Assembly: GCA_041396685.1 (NCBI GenBank) | Contig: JAWKYD010000019.1 | Span: forward strand, 1-64,000 | Length of the DNA: 64,000 nucleotides | Direction of reading: 5' to 3' | Source: JAUIAI01 sp041396685 | Lineage (GTDB): Bacteria > Pseudomonadota > Gammaproteobacteria > Burkholderiales > Burkholderiaceae_E | In this document: positions 20,277 to 29,826 of the stretch, piece by piece | Layout of the letters: the number at the start of each line of letters is the position of its first letter | Position numbering within the stretch: position 1 is the first letter of the stretch | Program-made: the position numbers and the translations under genes | The notes under the pieces: generated by a model | The model's input: the letters and a program-made list of their open reading frames with translations, nothing else | Told to the model about the DNA's origin: nothing | The model's database searches: none

Positions 20277-21601
20277 CTACCGAAGAAATGTATCCCCGCC
20301 GACCACGGTCGCCCATACCTTGCCATCCTCCAGAATTGCGGCGCGGCATAGGCTGGCGCCGTTGAGCTTTGCCGCCTGGCGCAGGGCCGCAATGGTGTCT
20401 TTGCCGTTGACCGGGTCGCCCAGATACTGATCGCGGTTGGGGCTCGAGATATGCCCGTACAAGACGAGCGCGCGCGTTTCGAGCGCGGCGGCCAGCACGC
20501 TCCAGCGCACGATGGCCGTGGCGGCGGCCGGCTCGTTGGCAGTGAACTTGCCGCCCGCTTCGGCACCCGCTTCGGTAATCCAGATTGCCAGCCCGGGCCA
20601 CACGCTGCTGGCCAGCTTGCGCCGGTAGCCTTGCACGGCATCGATGATGTCGTGCGGCTGGCGGTCGTAGTCGTAGAAATGCACGGACAGCGCATCGATC
20701 TGGTCGCCGCCCCGGCCCTGGCCGCCCGGCAAGGTCACGGGCGCGTTCAGAAAGCGCTCGAGGGTGTTCTTGTCGGGCGCCCATTGGTCGACCAAGGCCG
20801 GGCCGATGATGGGCACGCCGGTCTTGGCCTGGCGCATGGCGTAGGCGATGTTGGCCAGATCTGAGGCGGTGCCGCTGTAGAAGGGCTGCGGCAGGTCGGG
20901 GCGATTGGTCTTGCCCCAGGCCTGGGACCAGCGGTCATCAAAGACTTGCGGTGGCCGTCCCAGGGCAGGCTGGGTTCGTTCCAGACTTCGAAGGCGGCAA
21001 TGCGCTTGCCGTAGCGCCGGGCCACGGCGGCTACGAAGCGGGTCAGGGCCGCATAGCCGGCGTCGGTGGGCGGGCTGGCAATGCCGGGCCACGAAGGCCA
21101 GCGTGAGGGCTCGTCGGGATACCGTTGGTAGAAGCTGGGCGTGCCGTACACGGTCCAGATCACGGGGTGGCCGGTGGTGGCGGCCATCCATTGGTCCATG
21201 GCGCGCCAGTCGTATCGGCCGCGTCGGGTTTCGATGCTCGACCAGAACGCGCGCTCGCTCAGCCCGCCCACCTCGGCCGAGAGGGTGCGCACATAGCCGT
21301 AGGGGTAGGTGGGCGGCGGTATGGGCTTGCCGCCGTCGTCTTTCCAGTGCGGGGTGTGCAGCGAGAGGTGGGTGCCCACGAAGTGTCTGGGCACCTTGAC
21401 CACGGTGCCGGGGGTAATGAGTTCGAGACGCACCGGGGCGGGCGGCGGGGCGGCGCAGCCGGGGTCACGCCCGGGCCGCCCGGCAACGGCGGCGTGGGCC
21501 GACAAGGCCAGCAGCAGGGCCAGCAGCGGCTTGGCCGCGGCCCGGCAGGCGGTGCGACCGGCCGCGCGCAGCGTTGATGGGGGCAGTGGCTTACTGGCCA
21601 T
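20277..21601 (-). pseudogene. Clan GH-A-like glycoside hydrolase, secreted, frameshifted
   Basis: The ATG at 21601 overlaps the methyltransferase end by 11 bases and encodes a signal peptide (KPLLALLLALSAHAAVA). The domain starts FVGTHLSLHTPHW and holds the acid/base site AAFEVWNEPSLPWDG. After a shift at about 20950 it continues with FDDRWSQAWGKTNRPDL, SVHFYDYDRQPHD and the presumed nucleophile segment WITEAGAEAGGKF. The two Glu sites and the (beta/alpha)8-like length fit clan GH-A (GH5/GH39-like). It closely resembles the lipoprotein at 22719. It may trim the polysaccharide in the periplasm. Confidence 0.7.
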
Positions 21602-22451
21602 GGGGCGCCCTGAAGGGTTTGCGCACCGGCTTGCGCGCCAGCACGAGCATGTCGGCCTGGCGCCACTTGCGGCACTGAAATATCTGGCCGAGCAGCGACC
21701 GATAGCCGGGCACGAACAGTTTGGCGAATTCTTTGGCGAGCCACGTCGGCCCGAGATCGCAGAAAGGATACTTCCTGACGGCAATGATCTCGAACCCGGT
21801 CTCGACCAGCATCGCGCGGATGATGCGCTCGTTGGCAAAGCTCAGGTGGTCCGGGAGGTAAAACGGGCGATAGTGGTCTTCGGCGGCCAGGTCGGCGCTG
21901 TCGCCGGTGCGCAGCAGCAGCCGGCCGCCCTCGTTGATGAGTCCGTGAAGGGTGGCCAGAAACGCGCGCGGCGCGGGCAGGTGCGAATAGACGTTGATCA
22001 GTGACACGGTCTCTACCGGGCTGGTGCAGTTGTCCAGATCGATGAAAGACACGTTCAGGCCGCGCGCTTGCGCCGAAGCGCGTTTCTTGGCGTTGGGCTC
22101 GCTGCCCACGGTCTGGAGAGCATCGCCGTAGAGGTTGTTCAGCGCGACCAGCAGTTCGCCGTGGCCGCAGCCCACGTCAAGCCAGGTGCCGCGCGGCGGG
22201 TCGTCACCGAACAGCGCGCGCAGCCGTCGCTCGTGCTGGCGCTGGGCGTGGCGGCTGAAGCGGCCGGTGACGTCGATGTCCTGTTCGCCGCGATGCATGC
22301 CCTGCTGATGAGCCTGTTCGATCTGCGCCGGTGCGGGGGGCGTGGCCACGTACAGCAGGCCGCAATGCCGGCACTTCACCAGCGGGTAGCCGTTCTCGTG
22401 TGCATACGGCGTGTTCTCGGCGTTGCCGCAGTTCAGGCAGGCGGTGGTCAT
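21591..22451 (-). CDS. Class I SAM-dependent methyltransferase with N-terminal zinc ribbon
   Basis: 286 residues. The N-terminus MTTACLNCGN...CRHCGLL is a CxxC-x(n)-CxxC ribbon, as in many sugar or lipid methyltransferases of surface-glycan loci. The SAM site is TWLDVGCGHGELLVAL, followed by VGSEPNAKKRA, SLINVYSHLP and GGRLLLRTGDSADL. It is the first gene before the coupled hydrolase gene and is divergent from the second hydrolase. It probably methylates a nucleotide sugar or glycan. The frame is intact. Confidence 0.82.
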   Translation of the reverse strand: MTTACLNCGNAENTPYAHENGYPLVKCRHCGLLYVATPPAPAQIEQAHQQGMHRGEQDIDVTGRFSRHAQRQHERRLRALFGDDPPRGTWLDVGCGHGELLVALNNLYGDALQTVGSEPNAKKRASAQARGLNVSFIDLDNCTSPVETVSLINVYSHLPAPRAFLATLHGLINEGGRLLLRTGDSADLAAEDHYRPFYLPDHLSFANERIIRAMLVETGFEIIAVRKYPFCDLGPTWLAKEFAKLFVPGYRSLLGQIFQCRKWRQADMLVLARKPVRKPFRAPHGQ

Positions 22452-22718
22452 GCGCGCGGGGCTGGATCAACAGTGAACGGCCTACGATTGTCGTGACCCA
22501 CGCGCGCTGCCGCAAGGCAGGAATGCGCCGAGCGGCCGCGCGCTTTCCCCCGCGTGCCCCCGATAGGCGCCGCCTCGTCTGCCAGAAGCGACCGCCTACC
22601 CGGCGACAGCTCGCGTTCGACGGGCCATGTCGACCATCATCGCGGGCAACGGGCAATCTCTGCGGCATCGTTCGATGCCGCATATCGCCTGCCTCGACAT
22701 TCGGACCCTGGGTACATC

Positions 22719-24292
22719 ATGCGGACAACCGCCGATTACCCAGCCCGGGACGGACATGGACGACGAACCCGCCGCAGAGCGTGGCTGTCTACCGAGCCAC
22801 GCGCGGCGCGCACCTCGCAGCGGCGGCGCGATGCGATCGACTGCTCGTTGCCGCTGGCCCTGGCCGTGGCAATGACGGCCTGCGGCGATCTGTTCACGGA
22901 TACGTGCAGGCCACGAGCGTAGGGCAGCCGACATCGGCCGGCACGCAGGCAAGCGGCGGCTCGCCGACGACGCCGGCCTCGAACGGTTCGGGGTCGATCG
23001 TGCAGACGGCCACCGTCGATGTCAGCAAGACGAACGCGAGCACGGGCACCCCGGCCACGACGACAAGCTCGACATCGAATACGACCAGCCCCTCATCGCC
23101 CACCGTCTGCCCGGCCGTGACGCCGCCAGCATCGGTGGCTGAGATCCTGGTTGCGAGTGGTCAGGCGGTGGCCGTGCCCCCGGCCTTCGTGGGCACCCAC
23201 CTGAGCCTGCACACGCCGGCCTGGAAGCCGGGCGGCGGCGGCTCGATCCCGGCACCGGCCTACCCCTACGGCTATGTGCGCACGGTGTCGGCCGAGGTCG
23301 GTGGTCTGAGCGAACGCGGCTTCTGGTCGAACATCGAGACCGCGCCGGGCCTGTACGACTGGCAGTACATGGATCAGTGGATGGCGGCCACGGCCGGTCA
23401 CCCGGTGATCTGGACCGTGTACGGCACGCCCACGTTCTATCAGCTGTATCCGGGCGAGCCTTCGCGTTGGCCCTCGTGGCCGGGCATCGCCAGCCCGCCG
23501 ACGACCTCGGGCCATCAGGCGCTGACCCGCTATGTATCGGCGGTGATGGCACGCTACAGCACCCGCATCGCCGCCATCGAGGTCTGGAACGAGCCGACCC
23601 TGCCTTGGACCGGTGGCGTGACTTCGTATGACGATCGTTGGTCGCAGAGCTGGGGCCTGGCGAATCGGCCCAGCATGCCGATGCCCTTCTTCAGCGGCTC
23701 GGCCTCGGATCTGGCCAATATCGCGTTCTCGGTGCGCAGGGCCAATCCGGGCGTGCCGGTCATCGGCGCGGCCTTCGTCGACAAATGGAGCCCCGACAAG
23801 AACACGGTCGAGCGCTTCATGAATGCGCCGGTGACCCTGGCCGGCGGTTCGGGCCGCGGCGGCGATCAGGTCGATGCGATGTCGGTGCACTTCTACGACT
23901 ATTCGCGCCGCCCTCTGGACATGCTCGATACGCTGCGCGGCTACCGGAGCAAGCTGGCGGCCAGCGCCTGGCCGAATCTGCCGATCTGGGTGACCGAGGT
24001 GGGCGCCGAGGATGGCGGTCGGTTCACGGCCAACGAGCCGGCCGCGGGCACGGCGATCGTGCGCTGGAGCGTGCTGGCGGCGGCGCTGAAGACACGTTCG
24101 ATCGTGCTCTACGGACACATCTCGGCGCCCAATCGCGAGCAGTATCTGGGCGACCCGGTCTACGGGTCGAACACGATCGCGGCGCTACGCGATGCGGCCA
24201 GACTCAATGGCGCGACGATCTGCGAGGCCGCCGTGCTGGGCGATGGCCGGGTGTGGGCGAATCTGGCAGGTGGCACGACTTTGCTGCGCTGA
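22719..24292 (+). pseudogene. Clan GH-A-like glycoside hydrolase lipoprotein, frameshifted in linker
   Basis: The ATG at 22719 leads to a long Arg-rich leader and a lipobox (LALAVAMTAC, then GDLFTD). A shift at about 22905 enters the frame of a Ser/Thr/Gly/Pro linker (GGSPTTPASNGSGS) and a catalytic domain that is then open to 24292. Motifs: FVGTHLSLHTPAWKPGGG, AAIEVWNEPTLPWTGG, SVHFYDYSRRPLD, and WVTEVGAEDGGRF with the second Glu. It is a paralogue of the hydrolase at 20277, divergent from it across the methyltransferase gene. The lipid anchor suggests outer-membrane action on the secreted polymer. The span is not divisible by three. Confidence 0.7.
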
Positions 24293-24413
24293 GCCGGCCT
24301 CATGGCCTGGCATTGCGAGCGACCGCTTGCGGGGCCACGGCACGATCGGCCGGCTGACGAGCAAGCGCGCGATGATCAGCGGTTCACGAGCGGCCGGTTC
24401 ACGGTCCATCCGC

Positions 24414-25424
24414 TCACGAGCGGCCGCGCCGGCGTCGCACCCAGCGCAGGGCCATGCTGCGCAGGATACCCAGGTCGTTGACGATCGCGCGGGCGGTCAG
24501 ACTCAAATAAAACGGCGCGCGCAGCGGAAACTGCGCGAAGAAAAATGCGGCCCCCTGGCGCGCGAAGTTGCTGGCCACGTCGGGGCACATCATCACGCGT
24601 TGGAATCGTACCTTTTGCGCATCGCCCAGGCGGAAGTCGGCGTCGTAGAGCAGCGCAGTGTCGTCAAGCCGCGGAAATACCCAGGTCCGCTCGCCATGCA
24701 AGAGTGGCGAGGCGAAACGGGCGTGCACGCCGGTGTGATTCGTACCCTCGTAGCCGAGATTGGTCGACAGCCCCACGCGCGGAAACACGAAATACAGCTC
24801 GCGCCGCACCATGTAGCGCACGAAGTGCTTCTTCCATGAGCTAGCCGGCCAGCCGTTGACGAATGCCGGCACGGCCGGGTCGTTGAAATGGTCGGCATCG
24901 TTTTCGGCCAGCCACTGCCGAAACCCCTGCCATTGCTCGCGCGTCCAGACCTGCCCCCACGACGAGCAGAACTGCGCGAAACAGGCATCGGTGCCGTCTT
25001 CAATGGGCGTGAACGGCAGTTTGTCGCTCTCGCGCTTGTGGTAGGCATAGAGCGAGTAACCGGCGATGCGCGCTTGCCCGCGATATTCGGCCACCACGTG
25101 CCGGGCATATCGCAGGGCCTGGTGCGACAACAACAGGTCTTCCTCGAGCACGATGCCGTAGTCGTATTCGCCGATCAGGTCGCCGCAACGCAGGACGTGC
25201 GCCTTCAGCCCCAGCCGCTCGGGCATCACGATCACCCGTTTGCGGCCATGCGGCCAATCAACGGAATCGGCTACGGAGGCCAGTTGCGCCTGATCACGGC
25301 CACGGTCGATGGAGACGATCAGATCGACCGGGGCATCGACGGGACTTTCGCTGAGGGTTTTCAGCAATTGCGCCGCTTCGTTGGGGCGGTCGTAACAGAT
25401 GACGATGACGACGCAGTTGGCCAT
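24414..25424 (-). CDS. GT-A-type glycosyltransferase
   Basis: 336 residues starting MANCVVIVICYDRPNEAAQLLKTL. An EED in YDYGIVLEEDLLLS serves as the metal-binding DxD equivalent, as in GNT-I-like and family 2 transferases. Conserved-looking FCSSWGQVWTREQWQGF and STNLGYEGTNHTG follow. No signal peptide. The C-terminal YLSLTARAIVNDLGILRSMALRW may be an amphipathic membrane association. It lies among polysaccharide genes and is intact. I cannot name donor or acceptor. Confidence 0.75.
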   Translation of the reverse strand: MANCVVIVICYDRPNEAAQLLKTLSESPVDAPVDLIVSIDRGRDQAQLASVADSVDWPHGRKRVIVMPERLGLKAHVLRCGDLIGEYDYGIVLEEDLLLSHQALRYARHVVAEYRGQARIAGYSLYAYHKRESDKLPFTPIEDGTDACFAQFCSSWGQVWTREQWQGFRQWLAENDADHFNDPAVPAFVNGWPASSWKKHFVRYMVRRELYFVFPRVGLSTNLGYEGTNHTGVHARFASPLLHGERTWVFPRLDDTALLYDADFRLGDAQKVRFQRVMMCPDVASNFARQGAAFFFAQFPLRAPFYLSLTARAIVNDLGILRSMALRWVRRRRGRS

Positions 25425-25545
25425 GCTGGGCTTGTCGTGATTTTGATTTGCCGGCCCGGCACCCCATGGGCGTCGCCGCGCGGCATGATAACCGCCGACG
25501 GCTGCTACTGGCGAATTGCCAGGGAGTGCTTATATGGGCGTCGCC

Positions 25546-25926
25546 CTAGCGACCGAGCACCACGGCGTCGCGAGGCTTGCCGTCCGGCGCACGGTGACGC
25601 CCGCGTTGTTCGCGCAGAAATACCAGCGCGGTCACCAGCACCGGCCAGAACAGCGTGTTGACGACATCCTTGAGCGAGGCCAGCATGCCGGACGGATTCG
25701 GCCGCAGGTGGTCCAGGATCTCATTGCCCAGGCAGAGCAGCACCACCAGATACAGCGCGCGTGGCACCCAGAGGCGCGGCCGCGCCGAGAATGCCGCCAG
25801 CATCACGGGCGCCAGACCGGCGTGAATATGCAGCGCATCGGGGCCGATGTGCGTGATGTCGCTGAGCGCCGTCTTGAAAATGGCGTAGTCGAGGGCGGCA
25901 AGCGATTGCAGATCGAGAACTGACAT
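25546..25926 (-). CDS. Small membrane protein of unknown function
   Basis: 126 residues with three likely spans (HAGLAPVMLAAFSARPRLW region, ALYLVVLLCLGNEILDHL, VVNTLFWPVLVTALVFL). The pattern of HAGLA then NEILD inside helices is reminiscent of short VanZ-like or EPS-linked membrane proteins, but I do not recognise a defined family. Intact, with an ATG at 25926. It lies between a glycosyltransferase and an anchored periplasmic protein and probably belongs to the polysaccharide locus. Confidence 0.6.
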   Translation of the reverse strand: MSVLDLQSLAALDYAIFKTALSDITHIGPDALHIHAGLAPVMLAAFSARPRLWVPRALYLVVLLCLGNEILDHLRPNPSGMLASLKDVVNTLFWPVLVTALVFLREQRGRHRAPDGKPRDAVVLGR

Positions 25927-26010
25927 GATGGCCGTTGACGTTGCGGTGACTGTCGACAGGGTGAGTCGGGAACCCTGGATGCGGAACGGGCGCCGGACGC
26001 GCGGGCGGAC

Positions 26011-26730
26011 TCAGCCGCCGCGCGCGAGCAGCACGCCGTATGCGATGTATCTTCCGTCGGGTTCTTGGAAGCAGCCCTGCCAGCGGCCGTCCAGGGCCGT
26101 GATCCAGATGCGGTTGATGCTGTCGGGAAACTCCCCTCGAAAGCGGCTGTCCGCATCAGACCGAAGCCATTGACGCGGCACCCGCATCGGCGGCAGGCCG
26201 TTGCCGGCCAGCCAGTTGATTGCCGCGCACACGCCGTGCCCGGCGTCCGACAGGTAAAGTTTCAGGGTGATGTCCTTGCAGGCACCTTCGGAGCACCAGA
26301 ATTCCAGGTCGGGCACGCCGATGACGTGATCACCGGCGCTGACGATGTATTGGCCGGCGGCGCGCGCCCGGCCATGTCCGCCCTGTGGCAGTCCGGCCGG
26401 CGGCGCGGGCCAGTGCAGCCCGTCGGCGAACACGTTGCAGCGGCCATCGGCCGGACTGTTCGGATTGTCGTATTGCGTATCCGACGCATGCGCGAAACTC
26501 AGCTCCCGACCCTGACAACCGGCCCGCTCGACCAGCCACGACACGCGCGCGCGCAGGCGCTCGATATCGGCCAGCACTGCACGCGCCTGGGCGAAGGTTT
26601 CGGGGGGCAGATCGGGCCGTGGGGGCGCGCGATGCGCGTACCACAGCAACAGCATCGCAAGTGCCGTCAATGCCAGATAAACCAGCGCTTCCCGGTGCCA
26701 GGCGCGGCGCGATTCAACGGGCCCTGTCAC
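26011..26730 (-). CDS. Membrane-anchored periplasmic protein, unknown function
   Basis: 239 residues from a GTG at 26730. One N-terminal span (ALVYLALTALAMLLLWYAH) is followed by a short helix and a likely periplasmic domain with six Cys residues (for example CQGRE, CNVF, WCSEGACKD, GVCAA, GCFQE) that could form disulphides. It ends with YIAYGVLLARGG. I do not recognise the family. Codon use and frame look like a real gene. It sits next to the small membrane protein and may be co-transcribed with it. Confidence 0.55.
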   Translation of the reverse strand: MTGPVESRRAWHREALVYLALTALAMLLLWYAHRAPPRPDLPPETFAQARAVLADIERLRARVSWLVERAGCQGRELSFAHASDTQYDNPNSPADGRCNVFADGLHWPAPPAGLPQGGHGRARAAGQYIVSAGDHVIGVPDLEFWCSEGACKDITLKLYLSDAGHGVCAAINWLAGNGLPPMRVPRQWLRSDADSRFRGEFPDSINRIWITALDGRWQGCFQEPDGRYIAYGVLLARGG

Positions 26731-26977
26731 GGCCGACTATCAAAAATGCCCTGCACAGGAGGAATCGGGTATTGGATTCCATTGGTGGCCTCGCCACCGC
26801 AACGCATGGCGAAAACGTCGAGGGCGCGCCGGCGAGAAATCGATTTTCCAGACACCGGGGGTGCAACAACGCGCGCGCCGCAGTCTGCATACCCGGCATA
26901 CCGGTGCCAAGGCGAAGGCCACGGGTGGTGCAACCGGCCGGCGCCCCCGCGGGCCGGCGCGGTTGAAAACAGGCGGA

Positions 26978-27304
26978 TCAAATCGCGAAGTCTTCGAGCT
27001 TCTTGCCTTTCGCGATGTGATCTTGCAGCCAACGAGGCTGAATGCCGCGGCCCGTCCAGGTATTACCGGCGGCATCGCGATACTTGGGTGGCAGCTTGCG
27101 ACCGGCACTGCTGGATGCCTTGCGCTTGGCACCACCGCGGCCCGAGAGATCGGCCACTGAAATGCCGTTCTCGGCCATCATGGCTTGGATCTTGCCGATG
27201 ACCTCGGCACGTTCTTCCTGCCGTGCATCTTCGATCTGCTTTTCCAATGCGGCCAGTTTGGCCGCGAGTTCTTCTTTTTGCTTGATCAGCTCGTTAGACG
27301 CCAT
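26978..27304 (-). CDS. H-NS-family nucleoid protein
   Basis: 108 residues: an N-terminal coiled-coil oligomerisation part (QKEELAAKLAALEKQIEDA), a linker rich in Lys/Ser/Gly, and a C-terminal DNA-binding region YRDAAGNTWTGRGIQPRWL. That region is the betaproteobacterial H-NS signature (usually T-W-x-G-x-G-x-x-P). A CGGAG ribosome site precedes the ATG, and the upstream 100 bases are unusually AT-rich, as expected for autoregulated hns genes. It may silence the neighbouring accessory loci. Intact. Confidence 0.92.
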   Translation of the reverse strand: MASNELIKQKEELAAKLAALEKQIEDARQEERAEVIGKIQAMMAENGISVADLSGRGGAKRKASSSAGRKLPPKYRDAAGNTWTGRGIQPRWLQDHIAKGKKLEDFAI

Positions 27305-27619
27305 GAAAACTCCGTTTGGGGTTAAAAGAGTAATCGAGAATTTTGCCCGATTCGAGATTTAACCATTTCTAATTAAAACATTCAAATCAGGGGTATTGCC
27401 TACAATCGCGGCCACTGGGTGGAGAGATGGCGCCATCCCCTTGCCGTTCTCGAGCGGACCCGGACGGATGAATTCCGTAGCCGAAAAAGCAAATCTCCCT
27501 GGCCGGACTTATCACCCTCTGTGATCTCGGCGCCGCGCTGGCGATGTCGATCATCGGTCGCGGGGTAATCGGGCGATATCGCGAGCATTGGCAACGCCGC
27601 AGACGGCCCGAAGCAGGGA
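27305..27619. promoter_or_regulatory. AT-rich upstream region of the H-NS-like gene
   Basis: The first 100 bases after the start codon of the H-NS-like gene (27305-27405) are far more AT-rich than the window in general and hold runs such as TTTTAATTAGAAATGG on the reverse strand. I read this as the promoter and probable autoregulatory H-NS site. The rest, to 27619, shows no gene. Confidence 0.45.
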
Positions 27620-27742
27620 TGCGATGCGCGAGGCGATGCCGTTCTTTCCCTGACTGACCGGGTCGATCGCCAGAAACCAGGTCGTCAGCAGCAACGTCGT
27701 GTCGGCCATGACGGTACCGAACACCGCGAGAAAAATGATCAA
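27620..27742 (-). mobile_element. IS1595-family transposase remnant
   Basis: A short reverse-strand reading contains GTVMADTTLLLTTWFLAI followed by VSQGKNGIASR. This matches the junction between the zinc-ribbon N-terminus and the DDE domain of IS1595-type transposases (T-x-L-x-L-T-T-W-F-x-A...SQ-x-K-x-G). The remainder of the transposase is absent on both sides, so this is a fossil fragment. Confidence 0.55.
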
Positions 27743-27831
27743 GCAAGACGATTGTCGCTGCCCATCGCGAATATGACGATTCGAGAACGCTGTCGCTCAC
27801 AGCTGACGACAGGTCTGAAGAGGCGATCGAG

Positions 27832-28485
27832 ATGAACGAGACCAACGCTTTACCCCGACGACGAAGTCCCCGGGCTCACAGGCGCGCGGCTGCCTTTGCG
27901 CCCCTGCTCGTTGCCGTGGCGCTCGCCAGTGCATGCGCGCCAACGGTCAACAGTTTTGACAACGGGCGTGCGGTGAGAGAAATCGAAGTTTCGAGCAAGG
28001 GTTCGGTTGCCGGCGTCGGCGTGGAGTCCAGCGATGTCGTGCGCATGACCGACGCCATGATGCGCGACATGCTCGCCACGCCGGAGCTCAGCAATCGCGC
28101 GAGTCCGCCGCGCGTGATCGTCGATGCCGAGTATTTCGTGAATGACAGCAGTCAGGCGATCAACAAGCGCGCAATCACGAACCGCCTGCGTGTCGCGTTG
28201 AATCGCGCGAGCAAGGGTCGGATGACCTTCATCGCACGCAACTACACGCAGATGGTCAGTCACGAGATGGCGCTACGCGGTCAATCGGGCAACCCAGTGG
28301 CCACCGCGGACCTGCGACTGGGCGGGCGGATCGTTTCAATGGACAGCCGCAACCGTCGCACCGGCGAGATTCAGCGCTACAACCAGATCACCTTCGAGAT
28401 GATCGACCTCAACAACGAGACCCTCGTCTGGAGCGGCATCTACGAGTTCCAGCGCGCGGGTGCCGACGACATCGTCTACCGATAG
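27832..28485 (+). CDS. LpoB-like lipoprotein
   Basis: 217 residues. An Arg-rich start, hydrophobic core FAPLLVAVALASAC with a lipobox, then a periplasmic domain with SSDVVRMTDAMMRDMLATPEL, ITNRLRVALNRASKGRMTF and WSGIYEFQRAG. This is the pattern of the outer-membrane activator of penicillin-binding protein 1B (LpoB/YcfM). It is followed 18 bases later by the next lipoprotein with a good AGGAG site, and the trio lpoB / COG3014 / ycfL is a known arrangement in other proteobacteria. Likely outer-membrane, facing the periplasm. Confidence 0.8.
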   Translation: MNETNALPRRRSPRAHRRAAAFAPLLVAVALASACAPTVNSFDNGRAVREIEVSSKGSVAGVGVESSDVVRMTDAMMRDMLATPELSNRASPPRVIVDAEYFVNDSSQAINKRAITNRLRVALNRASKGRMTFIARNYTQMVSHEMALRGQSGNPVATADLRLGGRIVSMDSRNRRTGEIQRYNQITFEMIDLNNETLVWSGIYEFQRAGADDIVYR

Positions 28486-28503
28486 CCTCCCCAGGAGAAA
28501 ACC

Positions 28504-29826
28504 ATGAAATTCGGTTCCATGACAGCGATTGCTGTGGCCGCCGCTTTGGCGGCCTGTTCGGCAACCCAGAGCATTCCCGATGTTCAGATCAAGGGCTTCA
28601 CGCAATCGAAACCGACGACCCTGTCCGCACACTTCGAGAAGCTGTATGTCGAGGGCGAGCACAATGCGGTCCTGAATCTGAACGCGCTCGCACAGGCCGC
28701 CCTGAGCATCGGTGAGTTCGCCGTTGCCGAGAAGGCGCTGGACAAGGCCATCGCCAGAATCGATTCGGTCTACGCCGACAACGAGTCGGCCAAAACGGCA
28801 CGCAGTCTTTGGGCGAAGGAATCCAACAAGGATTTCAAGGGCGAACCCTACGAACGCGCGCTCACCTATTACTACCGCGGACTACTCTATCTGCGCGAAG
28901 GTGATTACCAGAATGCGCGCGCCATGTTTCTCGCTGCCGACTTCCAGGACACCGTGGCAGAGCAGGAAGAGTTCCAGTCGGACTTCGGCCTCATGCCATG
29001 GCTCGCCGCCTGGGCCTCGCATTGCGACGGCGATGCCGTTCGCGCCAATGAACTCTACACGCGTGCACTCGAGGCCAATCGAGCTCGCTGGTCGGGCCGA
29101 AGCCCCGACATCAACTGGCTGCTACTCGTCGAGAGCGGAAGCGGGCCGGTCAAGACGCTGGCGGGCAAGCACAAAGAAAAACTGGTCATCGAGAAGCCGG
29201 CTTCCACTACCCAGGCGCCCACGATCGCAAGGCTCGACGGTGTGACAGCGACCGACCCCGGCCTGAGCCTCGCGGGCGATGTGATCTATCAGGCTACGAC
29301 GCGCGGCGGTCGGGCATTCCAAGAGATTCTCGATGGCAAGGCCGCCTTCAAGGACAGCAGCGAGGCACTTGGCATGCACTCGACCTTGATGTCGCAACAG
29401 GCGATCAACAACGCGTCCTACACGAACAATCGCGACATGGCCAATATCGGTGGTCTGTTCGCGATCGTCGGACTCGTTTCGACCATCGCATCAATCTCCA
29501 CCAAGCCGGAAGCGGACAACCGCGCCTGGACCCAGGTGCCCGGCGCCATCCACTTGACGAAGGGCCGGCTCGTCGACGCTGTCACCAGGGCAGACGTTCT
29601 GGTCTCCTACCGCGCTTCCGACGGCCAGTCCCGGAACGTGACACCCGCATTCAGTACGAACGGCCGCGGCTGCGGTCTTGCGTACGTCATGGCGCGCGAG
29701 CCCGAATCGCTCGCGCCCGGCCGCGTGAAGGCGGCTACCCTCGAGCGCGAAGAAGCCGACAATAAGTTTCGTGCCGAGCTCGAGCGCGACTTCGGTAGCG
29801 CGGTCATCAGGAGCGCCAAGCTATGA
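28504..29826 (+). CDS. COG3014-type lipoprotein with TPR-like helices
   Basis: 440 residues. Signal MKFGSMTAIAVAAALAAC with a lipobox. Helical repeats follow (FAVAEKALDKAIARID, ALTYYYRGLLYLREGDYQNARAMF), then a Gly/Ala hydrophobic stretch (IGGLFAIVGLVSTIASI) and a C-terminal domain. The length and the ERALTYYYRGLLYL-type motif fit COG3014 lipoproteins that sit beside lpoB and ycfL. The function is not firmly established; envelope maintenance is inferred from context. It overlaps the next gene by four bases. Confidence 0.72.
   Translation: MKFGSMTAIAVAAALAACSATQSIPDVQIKGFTQSKPTTLSAHFEKLYVEGEHNAVLNLNALAQAALSIGEFAVAEKALDKAIARIDSVYADNESAKTARSLWAKESNKDFKGEPYERALTYYYRGLLYLREGDYQNARAMFLAADFQDTVAEQEEFQSDFGLMPWLAAWASHCDGDAVRANELYTRALEANRARWSGRSPDINWLLLVESGSGPVKTLAGKHKEKLVIEKPASTTQAPTIARLDGVTATDPGLSLAGDVIYQATTRGGRAFQEILDGKAAFKDSSEALGMHSTLMSQQAINNASYTNNRDMANIGGLFAIVGLVSTIASISTKPEADNRAWTQVPGAIHLTKGRLVDAVTRADVLVSYRASDGQSRNVTPAFSTNGRGCGLAYVMAREPESLAPGRVKAATLEREEADNKFRAELERDFGSAVIRSAKL

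Noticed and set aside
22331..22718. N-terminal extension upstream of the hydrolase lipoprotein
   Set aside because: It overlaps the start region of the methyltransferase on the other strand, lacks a signal peptide and is Arg-rich; the lipobox start at 22719 explains the gene better.
27387..27845. A 152-codon reverse open frame before the LpoB-like gene
   Set aside because: Composition is that of a shadow, and the IS1595-like fragment lies in another frame of the same stretch.
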